A stretch of 64,000 nt of DNA from Neorhizobium huautlense (lineage in GTDB: Bacteria; Pseudomonadota; Alphaproteobacteria; Rhizobiales; Rhizobiaceae), in the NCBI RefSeq assembly GCF_030811685.1, contig NZ_JAUSRF010000002.1:124001-188000 (forward strand), written 5' to 3'. The notes beneath the pieces were generated by a model, which ran no database searches, was not told where the DNA came from, and saw nothing but the letters and a program-made list of their open reading frames with translations. Within the stretch, counting starts at the first letter, position 1. The number at the start of each line of letters is the position of its first letter. The position numbers were made by a program, and so were the translations under genes. Of the stretch, positions 26,553-35,819 are shown piece by piece.

Positions 26553-26587
26553 AAAAAGAAAGGCGCTTCCCTCGGGTGAGGGAAGCG
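26553..26587 (-). terminator. Hairpin terminator of the small proline-rich gene
   Basis: CGCTTCCCTC and GAGGGAAGCG (26564-26587) form a 10-bp stem. Read on the minus strand it is followed by CCTTTCTTTTTGGG, so it best fits as terminator for the gene at 26654-26857; it may also slow transcription from the importer operon. Confidence 0.6.
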
Positions 26588-26653
26588 GCAGACGGGGAGG
26601 TATCCATGACGCGCCGTCGCGGTTGGAAGCGCCGGCACAGTCTCTCAACACGC

Positions 26654-26857
26654 TTAGCGTGTTTTCGTTCCGTCGATGATTACACTTTCGTCTCTAGCCT
26701 CTGCATGCATTGGCGGCGCATCGTTTTCGTCCGGATTGGGAACCGGCATTTCGTCGGGCAGGCGGTCGGGCTCCGGCTCGTCGATCGGCGGCGGTTCCGG
26801 TTTCCAGTCCGGCGGTGGCATCGGTGGCGGCTCGATCGGTTCCTGCGGGTGCGGCAT
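26654..26857 (-). CDS. Small proline/acidic-rich protein
   Basis: 67 residues with an AAGGA ribosome site. The N-terminal two thirds are Pro/Glu/Asp-rich (PPPMPPPDWKPEPPP) and probably disordered; the end is more ordinary. It resembles the 65-residue protein at 1141-1338 in composition, length and genomic style. Function is unknown. A GGAAC-N17-GGTT candidate promoter lies 34 bases upstream, back to back with one for the divergent ferritin-like gene. Confidence 0.65.
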   Translation of the reverse strand: MPHPQEPIEPPPMPPPDWKPEPPPIDEPEPDRLPDEMPVPNPDENDAPPMHAEARDESVIIDGTKTR

Positions 26858-26890
26858 GGTATGATCCTTGTTTTGCGCAGTCTCTTTCGA

Positions 26891-26916
26891 AACCCGGAAA
26901 AGGCCGTGAAGGTTCC
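26891..26916 (-). promoter_or_regulatory. Candidate EcfG/RpoE2-type promoter
   Basis: On the minus strand GGAAC-N17-GGTT, 34 bases before the small proline-rich gene. It fits GGAAC-N19-TT. The -35 box is 19 bases from the -35 box of the divergent promoter at 26936. Confidence 0.4.
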
Positions 26917-26935
26917 GGTCAAAACCCGGAGACAG

Positions 26936-26961
26936 GGAACCGCCTTAAACCTGCCTGCGTT
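26936..26961 (+). promoter_or_regulatory. EcfG/RpoE2-type promoter (exact GGAAC-N17-CGTT)
   Basis: The -35 GGAAC is at 26936-26940 and the -10 CGTT at 26958-26961, 48 bases before the DUF892 gene at 27009. Both boxes match the general-stress sigma consensus exactly. Confidence 0.72.
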
Positions 26962-27008
26962 ATCGGCATGATTGAAATGCACGTAAAGCAGAGAGGAAAG
27001 GTTGAGCG

Positions 27009-27512
27009 ATGACCCATGTCCAAATCCATTTCGATGCTTGGCTTCGCGATGCATTCGCAGCCGAGGGCCAGTCGATCACCATGCTGAGCAGTCTGGCCAA
27101 GCGTATTCAGAATTATCCGGATCTGAAAACGCGCGTGGAGGACCATCTCGTTGAAACCCAGGCACAACAGGAGCTTTTACGCGGGCTTTTGGAGCGAACG
27201 GCAGGACCTCCGCTGATCCGCACCGTTGCGGGGCGTCTCAGCACCGCCGCGCAGGGCATCAGCGGCATGCTGGCCGGCGACGAGATCATCAAGAGCGCCA
27301 TGTCGACCTATATTTTCGAGCAGGGCGAAATCGCCAGCTATCAGGTTCTCTTAGCGGCAGCCGATGAACTGGGCGACACGGAGGCCGAAGACGTGCTGTC
27401 GCGTATCATGGAGCAGGAAGTCGCCATGGCCGGCTGGCTGCATGATCATCTCGATGTGCTGACACGCATCTACCTTATGCGGGACGAACGGGATCTGCAG
27501 GCCAAACGCTGA
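27009..27512 (+). CDS. DUF892/YciE-type ferritin-like protein
   Basis: 167 residues, almost entirely helical, in the DUF892 (YciE-like) four-helix-bundle family. The start is preceded by GAGAGGAAAGG. Members are induced by general stress and may bind metal, but the biochemical role is unsettled. An exact EcfG-type promoter lies upstream. A second DUF892 protein is encoded at 57496-57996; the two are only distantly similar, and this one seems to have a less typical N-terminus (HFDAWLRDAFAAEGQ). Confidence 0.78.
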   Translation: MTHVQIHFDAWLRDAFAAEGQSITMLSSLAKRIQNYPDLKTRVEDHLVETQAQQELLRGLLERTAGPPLIRTVAGRLSTAAQGISGMLAGDEIIKSAMSTYIFEQGEIASYQVLLAAADELGDTEAEDVLSRIMEQEVAMAGWLHDHLDVLTRIYLMRDERDLQAKR

Positions 27513-27520
27513 TCTCGCGC

Positions 27521-27554
27521 AATAAAAAGCCGCCAGTTGAAAGAGGCTGGCGGC
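27521..27554 (-). terminator. Rho-independent terminator
   Basis: GCCGCCAG / CTGGCGGC (27529-27554) with a 10-base loop; on the minus strand it is followed by TTTTTATT. It serves the minus-strand gene at 27579-27776 and may also stop the convergent DUF892 transcript. Confidence 0.78.
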
Positions 27555-27578
27555 CACGTTTGCAGGTCTGGACAGCGG

Positions 27579-27776
27579 TCAGGCGGTCAGTGCGCGCTCG
27601 ATGTCGATTTTGGTGCGCGCGCCTTTCTGGTAAAAAAGGATGATGCGCGCCGCCAGATCCTGTGCTGCGAGACTGTCGCCGGCAAAACCCTGTTCTGCGC
27701 GGGTGTCATCGTAGAATTTCTGCAGGAATGCCAGCTCGTTCGGATCGAGCGTCGGGTATGCCATGGATGAATACAT
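27579..27776 (-). CDS. Small protein of unknown function
   Basis: 65 residues, preceded by GGAGG and followed by a good terminator, so it looks like a real gene. The protein seems helical (DPNELAFLQKFYDDTRAEQG ... LAARIILFYQKGARTKIDIERAL), with no membrane segment. I do not recognise a named family. Its neighbours are stress-type genes. Confidence 0.65.
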   Translation of the reverse strand: MYSSMAYPTLDPNELAFLQKFYDDTRAEQGFAGDSLAAQDLAARIILFYQKGARTKIDIERALTA

Positions 27777-28138
27777 GTTTCTGCCTCCACATGGGGGGCG
27801 AAAGTTATCCAGACCAATGATCGGCCTGCTCTTCCAGTCGCGGCCGCCCTTTTTCGTCCTGGCCGTCGATGGGTTGAGCCTACGCCTTTGCAGGGTCTTT
27901 GCAAGGCAAATGCATGCTGCGGTACGGTAACGGACGCGGGCAGGATGCAGGGCTGAGCGGGCTTCTGGTGCCGTTATGAATCCCTGTCAGCTATTCCTCG
28001 TGCCAAAACGCTGAAAACATTCGGTTTATTGACGATGTTCCGGCGTTTCTCATAGACAAAAACGCCCGATGACCTGCTTTTCACAAAATTGCGAGATGCC
28101 GTTTTCGACCCTCAAAACTCGTCCAAAACCGCGTCAAA
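27777..28138. other. Gene-free stretch
   Basis: These 362 bases lie between the 65-residue gene and the end of the Wzz-like gene. I see no coding sequence and no repeat. The only signal is a minus-strand GGAAC-N17-TGTT at 28016-28041, which is far (240 bases) from the nearest start and therefore weak. Confidence 0.4.
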
Positions 28139-29761
28139 TCAGGCGGAAATGTAGCGCGGACGGGCGTTTCGGAGATAACCGAGAAGGCCGAAAACCAGAG
28201 CAAGACCGGTGCCGATGATCGCACCGGCAATGGCGCCACCGGCGATCAGAACCGGCGTCGCCGGAGGCCAGCTTTTCGACTTCGGCGGAACCGGATTGGA
28301 GATCACCCGCACATTGCTAGTGTCGATTTCCTGCCGTTCGCTGATCTGGTTGGTGCGGGCGAGATAGGTTTCGTAAACGGCGGCCTTGGCGCGGGCATCG
28401 CGTTCCAGCTCGCGCAACTGCACCTGCGCATCATTGTTGGTGTAGACGGTGGCGCGTTCGCTGTCCGAGCGGCTGCGCAGCTGCGCCAGCGTGGCGCGGG
28501 CCTGATCGCTGTCCTGTTTTGCCTGCTGCAGAATACGGTCGGCTTCCTCGGCAATCGCGTTTTCCAGCGTGGCGCGTTCCGATTGCAGGGCGACAAGGCG
28601 CGGATGGCGGCTGCCATAGGTGCGGGCCATGGCACCGATCTGCTGTTCCAGAACGGTGAAATTGCCGCGCATCGTCGTCATGGCGGCGGAATCGAAAATG
28701 CTGGCGCTGGCGGTGCGGCGATCGGCAACGGCTGCGCGCATCTGATTATAACGTGCCTCGGCCTGGATCAGCCGCTGCTGCGCATCGAGAACCTGTGTGT
28801 CGAGCGCGCTGGAAATGCGGCTGCTGGTCAGCTCGCCGGCGCTCGATTGCAGCTTGTTGTCACGCTTGAACTGCTCGACCTTCTCTTCCGACGCGGTGAC
28901 GGATGTCCGCAACTCGTCGAGACGGGCATTGATGCTGGCGGCAATACGGCCGGCACTTTCTGAAGACGACTGGAAAAGCTGCGCCTGAAACGCTTCGACC
29001 ACAGCATTCGACAGTCGGATGGATTTTTCCGGATCCGAGGTCCAGACCGACAGGACGACAACGAAGGAACGTTCCTCACGCGTCGCCTTGATGCGTTCCT
29101 CGAGCGCACGCTGAACCGACAATTCGCGGGCTTCCTGCGAGGTGTCGCCCCCGCTGCTGCCGAGAAGCGAGGAGAGGAGGCTGGGTTTGAAGAATTCGGT
29201 ATCCTCGGTCAGCTTCATGTCGCGAATGACCTGACGCAGCACATTGCCGGAGGTCATGACGCGGATCTTGCTGTCGACTTCGAGAAGCTGCGAATCCCGC
29301 TGCGGGTTGACGGCGGTGAGATCGTCGGGTGTGACGTTGAAGTTGGACGGATCGACGATCAGGTCGGTAAACACGGTGTAGCGCGGTGTTGTCGTGGCCG
29401 TGTAGCCGAAGGCGATGACCGCGCCGAGAATGGCCATGAACAGGATAAGCGCCACGCCGCGCTGCAGCCAGCGCAACACATGGCCGATGCCGATCTGCGT
29501 CACGCTCTGCCACTGTGCCTGCAGGCGGGCCTCCAGCGCGGAAGAGCCATCGTCATCCCATGCGGGATCCGGCTGCGGTGCGCTTTCCAGCGCGGGCCGA
29601 TTGTCACGATAAGTGCGGCGCACCGGTTCGGCGTCGTTTGAGGCGGGGTCCGATTCCGCTTGATCGAGCAACGAGCCGGTCGATGGCGCACGCTTCAAAG
29701 CGGCATTTCCCCGCACTGCACGGCGATTGTCTTCAGGCTCGTTGGAGCGGAACATACTCAT
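28139..29761 (-). CDS. Wzz/GumC-type polysaccharide chain-length or export protein
   Basis: 540 residues. A polar N-terminus of about 95 residues precedes the first membrane helix (VALILFMAILGAVIAFGY); then a Wzz domain (YTVFTDLIVDPSNF), a long periplasmic coiled coil (about 265-440), and a second helix near the C-terminus (VLIAGGAIAGAIIGTGLALVFG) preceded by a proline-rich VISNPVPPKSKSWPP motif. This is the inner-membrane part of ExoP/GumC proteins; the C-terminal tyrosine-kinase domain is absent. It should set polymer length or link synthesis to export. No glycosyltransferase lies nearby apart from the asparagine synthase-like gene, so the polysaccharide is unknown. Confidence 0.82.
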   Translation of the reverse strand: MSMFRSNEPEDNRRAVRGNAALKRAPSTGSLLDQAESDPASNDAEPVRRTYRDNRPALESAPQPDPAWDDDGSSALEARLQAQWQSVTQIGIGHVLRWLQRGVALILFMAILGAVIAFGYTATTTPRYTVFTDLIVDPSNFNVTPDDLTAVNPQRDSQLLEVDSKIRVMTSGNVLRQVIRDMKLTEDTEFFKPSLLSSLLGSSGGDTSQEARELSVQRALEERIKATREERSFVVVLSVWTSDPEKSIRLSNAVVEAFQAQLFQSSSESAGRIAASINARLDELRTSVTASEEKVEQFKRDNKLQSSAGELTSSRISSALDTQVLDAQQRLIQAEARYNQMRAAVADRRTASASIFDSAAMTTMRGNFTVLEQQIGAMARTYGSRHPRLVALQSERATLENAIAEEADRILQQAKQDSDQARATLAQLRSRSDSERATVYTNNDAQVQLRELERDARAKAAVYETYLARTNQISERQEIDTSNVRVISNPVPPKSKSWPPATPVLIAGGAIAGAIIGTGLALVFGLLGYLRNARPRYISA

Positions 29762-29876
29762 CCTCCATCCCGCGCGCGGGAAGAATTCACACCCCTCCAG
29801 AATGTTTCAATCGCATGAAAAACAGGTTAATTTAGCAATGTTGATTATTTGTCGGCTTTGACAAACTGTGGAAACC

Positions 29877-31826
29877 TCATGCCGCCTGCGAGGCGCCGAG
29901 CACGGGCGTGACAAAGGCGCGGCGCCAGAGTTCGGTCGAAAGGATGCCGACAAAGGCGGCGTTGTCACGAAAACCGGTTGCCGGTTTCGCGGCACATTTG
30001 CGAGCGAGCATGGCAACGGCCGCAGGATCGAACAATCCACCTTCGGCAATCGCCGTTTCGTTGAGGATCGCAGGGACATAGGCCTGTCCGGCACTGGTCG
30101 AGAAAGAGGCGCTGTCCGGTGCGCGATAGGGCTGCTTTGGACGGTTGGCGACCACGGGCGGCAGAAGGTCGCGCGCAACGCGGCGCAGGATGTGTTTTTC
30201 CTCCAGCCCCTTGAGCTTGAGACCGGGCGGCAGGCGGTTGGCGAATTCCACGAGGCGGTGATCGAGGAAAGGGAAACGTCCCTCGATGCCATGCGCCATC
30301 GCCATGCGGTCGCCCTGGCTGGAGAGAATGTAACCCGGCAGCAGAAAGCGCATTTCCAGATATTGCGCCTGATTGAGCACATGCCAGCGCGAAAAATCGG
30401 CAGGCAGGCGCGAGGCCAGTTCTTCCGCCGCGTCATAACCCGCGAGTTGTTGCTTCAGGGTTTCGGAGAAGAAGATTTTGGCCGATCCGGTATTGCGCAG
30501 GCGCGGGCGCAGCGCAAACAGAGGGTCGTTCACGTCATCCTTCGTCACGCCGAAAAAGGAGGAGAGATAGCTGGCGGACTGCTGTTTCAGGCCGGGCAGG
30601 TAGGGGTAGAGTTTCTTGAACAGATGGGGTCGGATCTTTGAACCCGGCTGGCGGGCGCAAAAACGGCGCACCTTGGCTTCCTTGAAAATGTCGTAGCCGG
30701 CAAACACTTCGTCGGCACCTTCACCGGTCAAAACGACCTTCATGCCGTTTTCGCGGACAAGACCGGAGAGCTTGAAGAGGGGCGCTGGGGCGGTACGAAT
30801 GACCGGCCGTTCGGTGTAGCGAATGACATCGGGAAAACTGCCGGCGATTTCTGTCGGGCCGCAGGTGATGGCGTTGTGGCGTGTGCCGAGCGCCATGGCG
30901 ACTGCCATCTGGTGCAGGCTTTCGTCATGTTCCGGGCTGTCGAAGGTGACGGAGAATGTGTCGAGGCCGGAAGGCGCCATCGGTGCTGCGATTGCGGTGA
31001 TCAGCGAACTGTCCAGACCACCGGACAGATAGGCGCCGACCGGTACATCGGCGCGCATGCGCAAGGCCGTGGCATCGGTCAAAAGCGCGCGCAGTTCTTC
31101 CACCGCGTCGTCTTCGGCGATTGCGACATGATCGCCGGCATCGGCAAATTTCGGCTGCCAGTAAGGGCGGATATCAATACTGCCGTTTTCGATGATGATG
31201 CGGTTTGCCGGTTCCAGCTCAAAGATGTCGCGAAAAGCGGTGCGGGGTGCGATCGGTGCCCAGAGCGTAAAGATCTGGTCGAGCGCGAAAGGATCGAGTT
31301 CGGCGACGATGCCGGGCACCTGCAGCAGCGCCTTCACCTCGGAGGCGAAATAGAATGTGCCGTTGCGTGCTGCATAAAACAGCGGGCGGACACCCATGCG
31401 GTCGCGCGCCAGAAACATGCGGTGGCGGCGGGCATCCCAGATGGCGAAGGCGAAATCGCCGTTGAGGCGCTGCAGGCAGTCATCGCCATAAGCCTGATAG
31501 AGATGCAGGATGACTTCGGTATCCGAGCCGGTGCGGAACCGATGGCCGGCCGCCTTCAGCTCGTCGCGCAGTTCGACGTAATTGTAGATCTCGCCGTTGA
31601 AGACGATGGTGAGGTCTTCGTCGCCGTCCTTTAGGTGCATGGGCTGCTGGCCATCGCCGAGACCGACGATCGACAGGCGCACATGGGCAAGGCCGAGACC
31701 GGGGATGGCATGGATGCCGCGTTCGTCGGGGCCGCGATGGGCGATTGCCTGCGCCATCGACGTCAGCAGTCCTTGCGACTGCTCCATCGGCACGCCATCA
31801 CCCAGAAAGCCCGCAAAACCACACAT
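29877..31826 (-). CDS. asnB: Asparagine synthase, glutamine-hydrolysing
   Basis: 649 residues. The N-terminal glutaminase domain begins with the catalytic Cys2 (MCGFAGFLG) and contains RGPDERG and FNGEIYNY. The synthetase domain has the ATP-pyrophosphatase loop SGGLDSSLITA and the TGEGADEVFAGYD segment. It makes asparagine, or amidates a sugar acid as in some polysaccharide clusters. It lies 115 bases upstream of the Wzz/GumC-like gene on the same strand, which favours an envelope polysaccharide role, though a housekeeping role is possible. Confidence 0.88.
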   Translation of the reverse strand: MCGFAGFLGDGVPMEQSQGLLTSMAQAIAHRGPDERGIHAIPGLGLAHVRLSIVGLGDGQQPMHLKDGDEDLTIVFNGEIYNYVELRDELKAAGHRFRTGSDTEVILHLYQAYGDDCLQRLNGDFAFAIWDARRHRMFLARDRMGVRPLFYAARNGTFYFASEVKALLQVPGIVAELDPFALDQIFTLWAPIAPRTAFRDIFELEPANRIIIENGSIDIRPYWQPKFADAGDHVAIAEDDAVEELRALLTDATALRMRADVPVGAYLSGGLDSSLITAIAAPMAPSGLDTFSVTFDSPEHDESLHQMAVAMALGTRHNAITCGPTEIAGSFPDVIRYTERPVIRTAPAPLFKLSGLVRENGMKVVLTGEGADEVFAGYDIFKEAKVRRFCARQPGSKIRPHLFKKLYPYLPGLKQQSASYLSSFFGVTKDDVNDPLFALRPRLRNTGSAKIFFSETLKQQLAGYDAAEELASRLPADFSRWHVLNQAQYLEMRFLLPGYILSSQGDRMAMAHGIEGRFPFLDHRLVEFANRLPPGLKLKGLEEKHILRRVARDLLPPVVANRPKQPYRAPDSASFSTSAGQAYVPAILNETAIAEGGLFDPAAVAMLARKCAAKPATGFRDNAAFVGILSTELWRRAFVTPVLGASQAA

Positions 31827-31929
31827 GAAAAACCCTCAGCACCAGAACTCACCTAAGCAAACCCGGCTGCAAGGGCGGTTAATGGGGGGCGTTTCTCCCG
31901 CGCAGATGTAAAACGCGGTAAATTGCCGG

Positions 31930-33306
31930 TTAAGGCTGGCGCATCGACAGTATCAGCGTCGGCCAAAGCTCGGAAACGGTCGGGTGGATCGGCACCGCCC
32001 AGCGCAAGGCATCGTAAGGCGCACCGGCATTCATCATGTCGAGCACGCCATGGATCGCCTCATCGCCGCCGGTGCCGAGAATGGAGGCCCCGAGGATTTT
32101 TCGCGTGTCGGCATCGGCGATGATCTTCATGAAGCCCTGCGTCTCGCCCTTTTCGATGGCGCGGCCGACGCGGCTCATCGGTCGCGTGCCGACAAGGATG
32201 TTTTTGCCGCTGTCTCGCGCCTGCTTTTCCGTCAGGCCGACACGGCCGAACGGCGGGTCGATGTAAAGTGCGTAACCGAGGATGCGCTCGGAGACTTTTC
32301 GGTTCTCGCCATCGAGCAGATTGGCGGCGACGATTTCGAAATCATTGTAGGCGGTGTGGGTGAAGGCGCCGCGACCATTGCAATCTCCCAAGGCCCAGAT
32401 GCCTTCGACATTGGTGGCAAGATCGTCATCGACCTTGATATAGCCGCGCTCATCCGTTTCGACGCCGGCCTTGTCGAGGCCGAGATCATCCGTATTGGGG
32501 CGGCGACCGACGGCGAGCAGCACATCCGAACCGATCACTTCGGGGTCACCCTCGGTGCAGTTCACGCCAACCGCGATGCCGTTTTCATGGGGGCGAAAAC
32601 GGATGCATTCAGCGCCGGTGCGTACCGTGATGCCCTCGGCCTCGAGAATTTTTCGCACCGCATCCGATACGTCCTCGTCCTCGCGGGACACCAGACGCGG
32701 GCCTTTTTCGACGACGGTGACTTCCGCGCCAAAACGTCGAAAAATCTGCGCGAATTCCAGACCGATATAACTGCCGCCCACCACAACCAGATGTTCTGGC
32801 ACATGCTCCAGCATCACGATCGAGGTGTTGGTGAGATAAGGGACTTCATCGATGCCGGGAAAATCCGGAATGGCGGCGCGGCCGCCGACATTGAGGAAGA
32901 TTTTTGGAGCGGTGATCGTCTGATCGCCGATGCGCACCGTGTTGGGACTTTCCAGCCGGGCGTGGCCTTCGATGAAGGTGCAGCGCTGCATGCCGCGCAG
33001 CCATGTCTCGTTGTTGTTGCGGGCATTCAGCGTTACCTGATGCGAGCGCTGCTTGACCCGTTTCATGTCGATGGAAATATCGCCACCGATCGTCACGCCG
33101 TAATCCGCACCACGACGGGCGAGGTGGGCGGCGTAGGCGCTCGCCACCAGCGCCTTGGTCGGCATGCAGCCGGTATTGACGCAGGTGCCGCCGACGAGCT
33201 TGCGTTCGATGACGGCGACCGTCTGCCCGGCCTCGGTCAGGCGGCCGGCCAGCGAAGGACCTGCCTGACCGGTGCCGATGATGATGGCGTCGAATTTCTG
33301 GATCAT
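31930..33306 (-). CDS. FAD-dependent pyridine nucleotide-disulfide oxidoreductase
   Basis: 458 residues from the ATG at 33306; the frame is open upstream but runs through the DUF4126 gene. FAD-binding IIIGTGQAG at the N-terminus, redox-active disulfide GTCVNTGCMPTKA (about 38-50), NAD-binding GGSYIGLEFAQ, and a C-terminal dimerisation domain with HPTVSELWP. These proteins are often labelled mercuric reductase, but the N-terminal HMA domain and the C-terminal vicinal cysteines of MerA are missing, and no mer genes are near. Substrate unknown. The start overlaps the DUF4126 stop by four bases. Confidence 0.85.
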   Translation of the reverse strand: MIQKFDAIIIGTGQAGPSLAGRLTEAGQTVAVIERKLVGGTCVNTGCMPTKALVASAYAAHLARRGADYGVTIGGDISIDMKRVKQRSHQVTLNARNNNETWLRGMQRCTFIEGHARLESPNTVRIGDQTITAPKIFLNVGGRAAIPDFPGIDEVPYLTNTSIVMLEHVPEHLVVVGGSYIGLEFAQIFRRFGAEVTVVEKGPRLVSREDEDVSDAVRKILEAEGITVRTGAECIRFRPHENGIAVGVNCTEGDPEVIGSDVLLAVGRRPNTDDLGLDKAGVETDERGYIKVDDDLATNVEGIWALGDCNGRGAFTHTAYNDFEIVAANLLDGENRKVSERILGYALYIDPPFGRVGLTEKQARDSGKNILVGTRPMSRVGRAIEKGETQGFMKIIADADTRKILGASILGTGGDEAIHGVLDMMNAGAPYDALRWAVPIHPTVSELWPTLILSMRQP

Positions 33307-33782
33307 GGCATGACCACTGCGGCCGGGATGGCGGAGATGATCAGATAGGCGCCGATAATAGCGATCGCGTCCTCGATCAGCGCTGCCGGCAGGTCCTTTT
33401 TGAAGGCCGCAGCGAGTTTGGCGCGCACTGCTGCCCCGCCATAGGTGCCGATGACCGCACCGATGATGCCGGCAACCAGCCCGCCGATCCACACGCCGCT
33501 GCCGGCACCGATGGCGGCCCCGGTCAGCGCACCCATGACGAGGCGTGCGCCAAACTGCTGCGGCACCTTGCGGCTTGGTGTGGAGGGTAACTGATCGGTG
33601 ACGAGTTCGACAATGGCAAGCACGGAAAAGATGGCGACGGCCCAGACCGAGCCGAAGAAAGACAGCCATGTGCCGGAGAGATTGAGCCAGCCGAGATATG
33701 CGGCCCAGCTGATGGCGGCGGGTGCGGTCATGGCCCTGAGGCCGGCGACCACACCGATGAGAAGCGCAAGCAGATATGTCAT
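33303..33782 (-). CDS. DUF4126 membrane protein
   Basis: 159 residues from ATG 33782 with GGGAG upstream; the longer reading is less likely. About four hydrophobic segments, Gly/Ala-rich (TYLLALLIGVVAGLRAMTAPAAISW; GALTGAAIGAGSG). Such proteins are inner-membrane proteins of unknown function, often next to a flavin disulfide oxidoreductase as here. The two genes overlap (ATGA) and are surely co-transcribed. Confidence 0.78.
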   Translation of the reverse strand: MTYLLALLIGVVAGLRAMTAPAAISWAAYLGWLNLSGTWLSFFGSVWAVAIFSVLAIVELVTDQLPSTPSRKVPQQFGARLVMGALTGAAIGAGSGVWIGGLVAGIIGAVIGTYGGAAVRAKLAAAFKKDLPAALIEDAIAIIGAYLIISAIPAAVVMP

Positions 33783-33947
33783 GAAACCCCACTCCCTCTC
33801 GAATGCTGCGGCCAGACAGGATCGCACTGCGCTCGCAGCCGTTGCAGAGATAAGCACTGTTCAGCTTCTCGCGAAAGCTGCATTTTTCAATCGTCAAATT
33901 TGGACGATCTTTTGCGGCGTGGTGACAATCCTCACGTCTTCATTACA

Positions 33948-35819
33948 ATGATGTTATCGCTAAGTGCGGGAGGAGGAGCCCGGGCTTTCTTGAAAAACCG
34001 TTTTGTCCTGATTGTGGGCGGGCTGGCAGCCGTGGTGCTGGCGCTGATCGTGCACGGCAGTCATGTTGCCGGGCGAAGTTACATGCGCGAGGCATCCGAA
34101 CAGGCCGGCACGACCTTGCGCCTTGCTGTTTCCGCGCTCGACGGACACTTGCGTCGCTTCGAGGCGCTTCCGGCGCTGATTGCCGACCATGACGATGTCG
34201 AGGCGTTGATCGTCGATCCCGCCAATGAGGGCCTGCGCGATGCCACCAATCTCTATCTGAAAGAGATAAACGCGCTTCTGAAATCCTCGGATATCTATGT
34301 GATGACCCTGGACGGCATGACGATCGCAGCCAGCAACTTTGACAGCGATACGAGTTTTGTCGGCGAAAATTTCAGTTACCGACCTTACTTTCAGGAGGCG
34401 GCGGCCGGGCAGCAATCGCGCTTTTATGCGCTCGGCACCACGTCCGCCAAACGTGGCTATTACTTCTCCTCACCGATCGAAATCGGCGGCACGATTTATG
34501 GCGTCATCGTCTTCAAGGTCGATATCGACGGTATCGAGGCCTCGTGGGGCAATAGCGACAGCCGCATTGTCGTGTCCGATCCCGAAGGCATCATCTTCAT
34601 GACCGGCACGCCGAACTGGCTCTACAGCAGTTTTTGGCCGCTGACGCCGGAGCGGCTGGCCAATTCGAAAGCGTCCCGTCGTTATTCCGATGCGGTTCTG
34701 CGCGAACTTCCCGTTCAGCGCGCTCAGGATGGTGAGCACGCCATGCTGTCGATTTCGGAAGAGGGGACGGAGAAGGAATTTCTGGTCCTGTCGCAACCCA
34801 TGCCGGAAGCGGGCTGGACGGTGGCGGTGCTGATGGATACGGCGTCCGTCCGCACGCAGGCGCAGATTGCCACCATCGTTGCGGTTCTTCTCGTCTGCCT
34901 CGCCTTTCTCGGCGGCGCCATTCTGGTGCAGCGGCGCATGCGGCTGGCGGAACGCATCAAACTGCAGGCCGAAGCGCAGGAAAATCTGGAACGCCGGGTG
35001 GAGGAACGCACCGCCGATCTCGCCCGCGTCAATGGTCAGATCAAGCAGGAAATCGCCGAACGCCGACTGACCGAAAGGCGCTTGCGGCGCACGCAGGCGG
35101 ACCTCATCCAGGCCGGAAAACTGGCGGGGCTGGGGCAGATGTCGGCGGCGCTGAGCCACGAATTCAACCAGCCGCTGGCTGCAACCAAAACCTATGCGGA
35201 CAGCGCGGCGCTGCTGATCGAGCGCGGCCGGCCGGGTGAGGCGAGCGACAATCTGCGGCGCATTTCCGCGCTGATCGACCGCATGGCCTCGATCAGCCGA
35301 CACCTGCGCAATTTCGCCCGCAAGCCGGAGGAAAAGCTGTCGGTCGTGTCCTTCGACGATGTGATGCGCGACACGCTGGAAATCGTCGATGCCCGGCTGC
35401 GCGCTGCCGATGCGGTCCTGACGATCGAGATGGATAGGCCGCCGCCGGTGGTACTGGCCGGTGCCGTGCGCCTGCAACAGGTTCTGGTCAACATCATCAC
35501 CAATGCCGCCGATGCCATCGAGGGGCTGGAGGACCGGCGGATTATCGTCTCCGCCACACGCAGCGATGACGGGCGCGTGGTGATCAGCGTGCGCGATCAT
35601 GGTCCGGGCGTGCCGGTCGCCATTCGCGAGCGGATTTTTGATCCCTTTTATACCACCAAGGGTGTGGGCAAGGGGTTAGGGCTTGGTCTTTCCATCTCCT
35701 ACAACATCATCAAGGATTTTGGCGGCAGCCTCAGCGTGACCGATCACCCGCAGGGCGGTGCGGTATTTGCCATCGAACTCACCTCGGCCGATGCCGCCAT
35801 CGGGAGGGCTGCCGAATGA
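33948..35819 (+). CDS. DctB-like sensor histidine kinase
   Basis: About 623 residues from ATG 33948 (a second ATG follows at once). A membrane helix (about 14-32), a double-Cache periplasmic domain with YYFSSPIEIGGTIYGV, a second helix (about 317-337), a coiled coil, then the DctB-type kinase core: phospho-His in ALSHEFNQPLAATKTYADSA, N-box NAADAIEG and GKGLGLGLSISYNI. It should sense a carboxylate in the periplasm and phosphorylate the NtrC-type regulator encoded next (ATGA overlap). The TctCBA transporter downstream is the likely target. Confidence 0.88.
   Translation: MMLSLSAGGGARAFLKNRFVLIVGGLAAVVLALIVHGSHVAGRSYMREASEQAGTTLRLAVSALDGHLRRFEALPALIADHDDVEALIVDPANEGLRDATNLYLKEINALLKSSDIYVMTLDGMTIAASNFDSDTSFVGENFSYRPYFQEAAAGQQSRFYALGTTSAKRGYYFSSPIEIGGTIYGVIVFKVDIDGIEASWGNSDSRIVVSDPEGIIFMTGTPNWLYSSFWPLTPERLANSKASRRYSDAVLRELPVQRAQDGEHAMLSISEEGTEKEFLVLSQPMPEAGWTVAVLMDTASVRTQAQIATIVAVLLVCLAFLGGAILVQRRMRLAERIKLQAEAQENLERRVEERTADLARVNGQIKQEIAERRLTERRLRRTQADLIQAGKLAGLGQMSAALSHEFNQPLAATKTYADSAALLIERGRPGEASDNLRRISALIDRMASISRHLRNFARKPEEKLSVVSFDDVMRDTLEIVDARLRAADAVLTIEMDRPPPVVLAGAVRLQQVLVNIITNAADAIEGLEDRRIIVSATRSDDGRVVISVRDHGPGVPVAIRERIFDPFYTTKGVGKGLGLGLSISYNIIKDFGGSLSVTDHPQGGAVFAIELTSADAAIGRAAE

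Noticed and set aside
28016..28041. A minus-strand GGAAC-N17-TGTT site upstream of the 65-residue gene at 27579.
   Set aside because: The start codon is about 240 bases away, far outside the range of the other sites.
31930..33306. Mercuric reductase identity for the flavin disulfide oxidoreductase.
   Set aside because: The HMA domain and C-terminal cysteine pair are missing and there are no other mer genes, so only the general family is supported.
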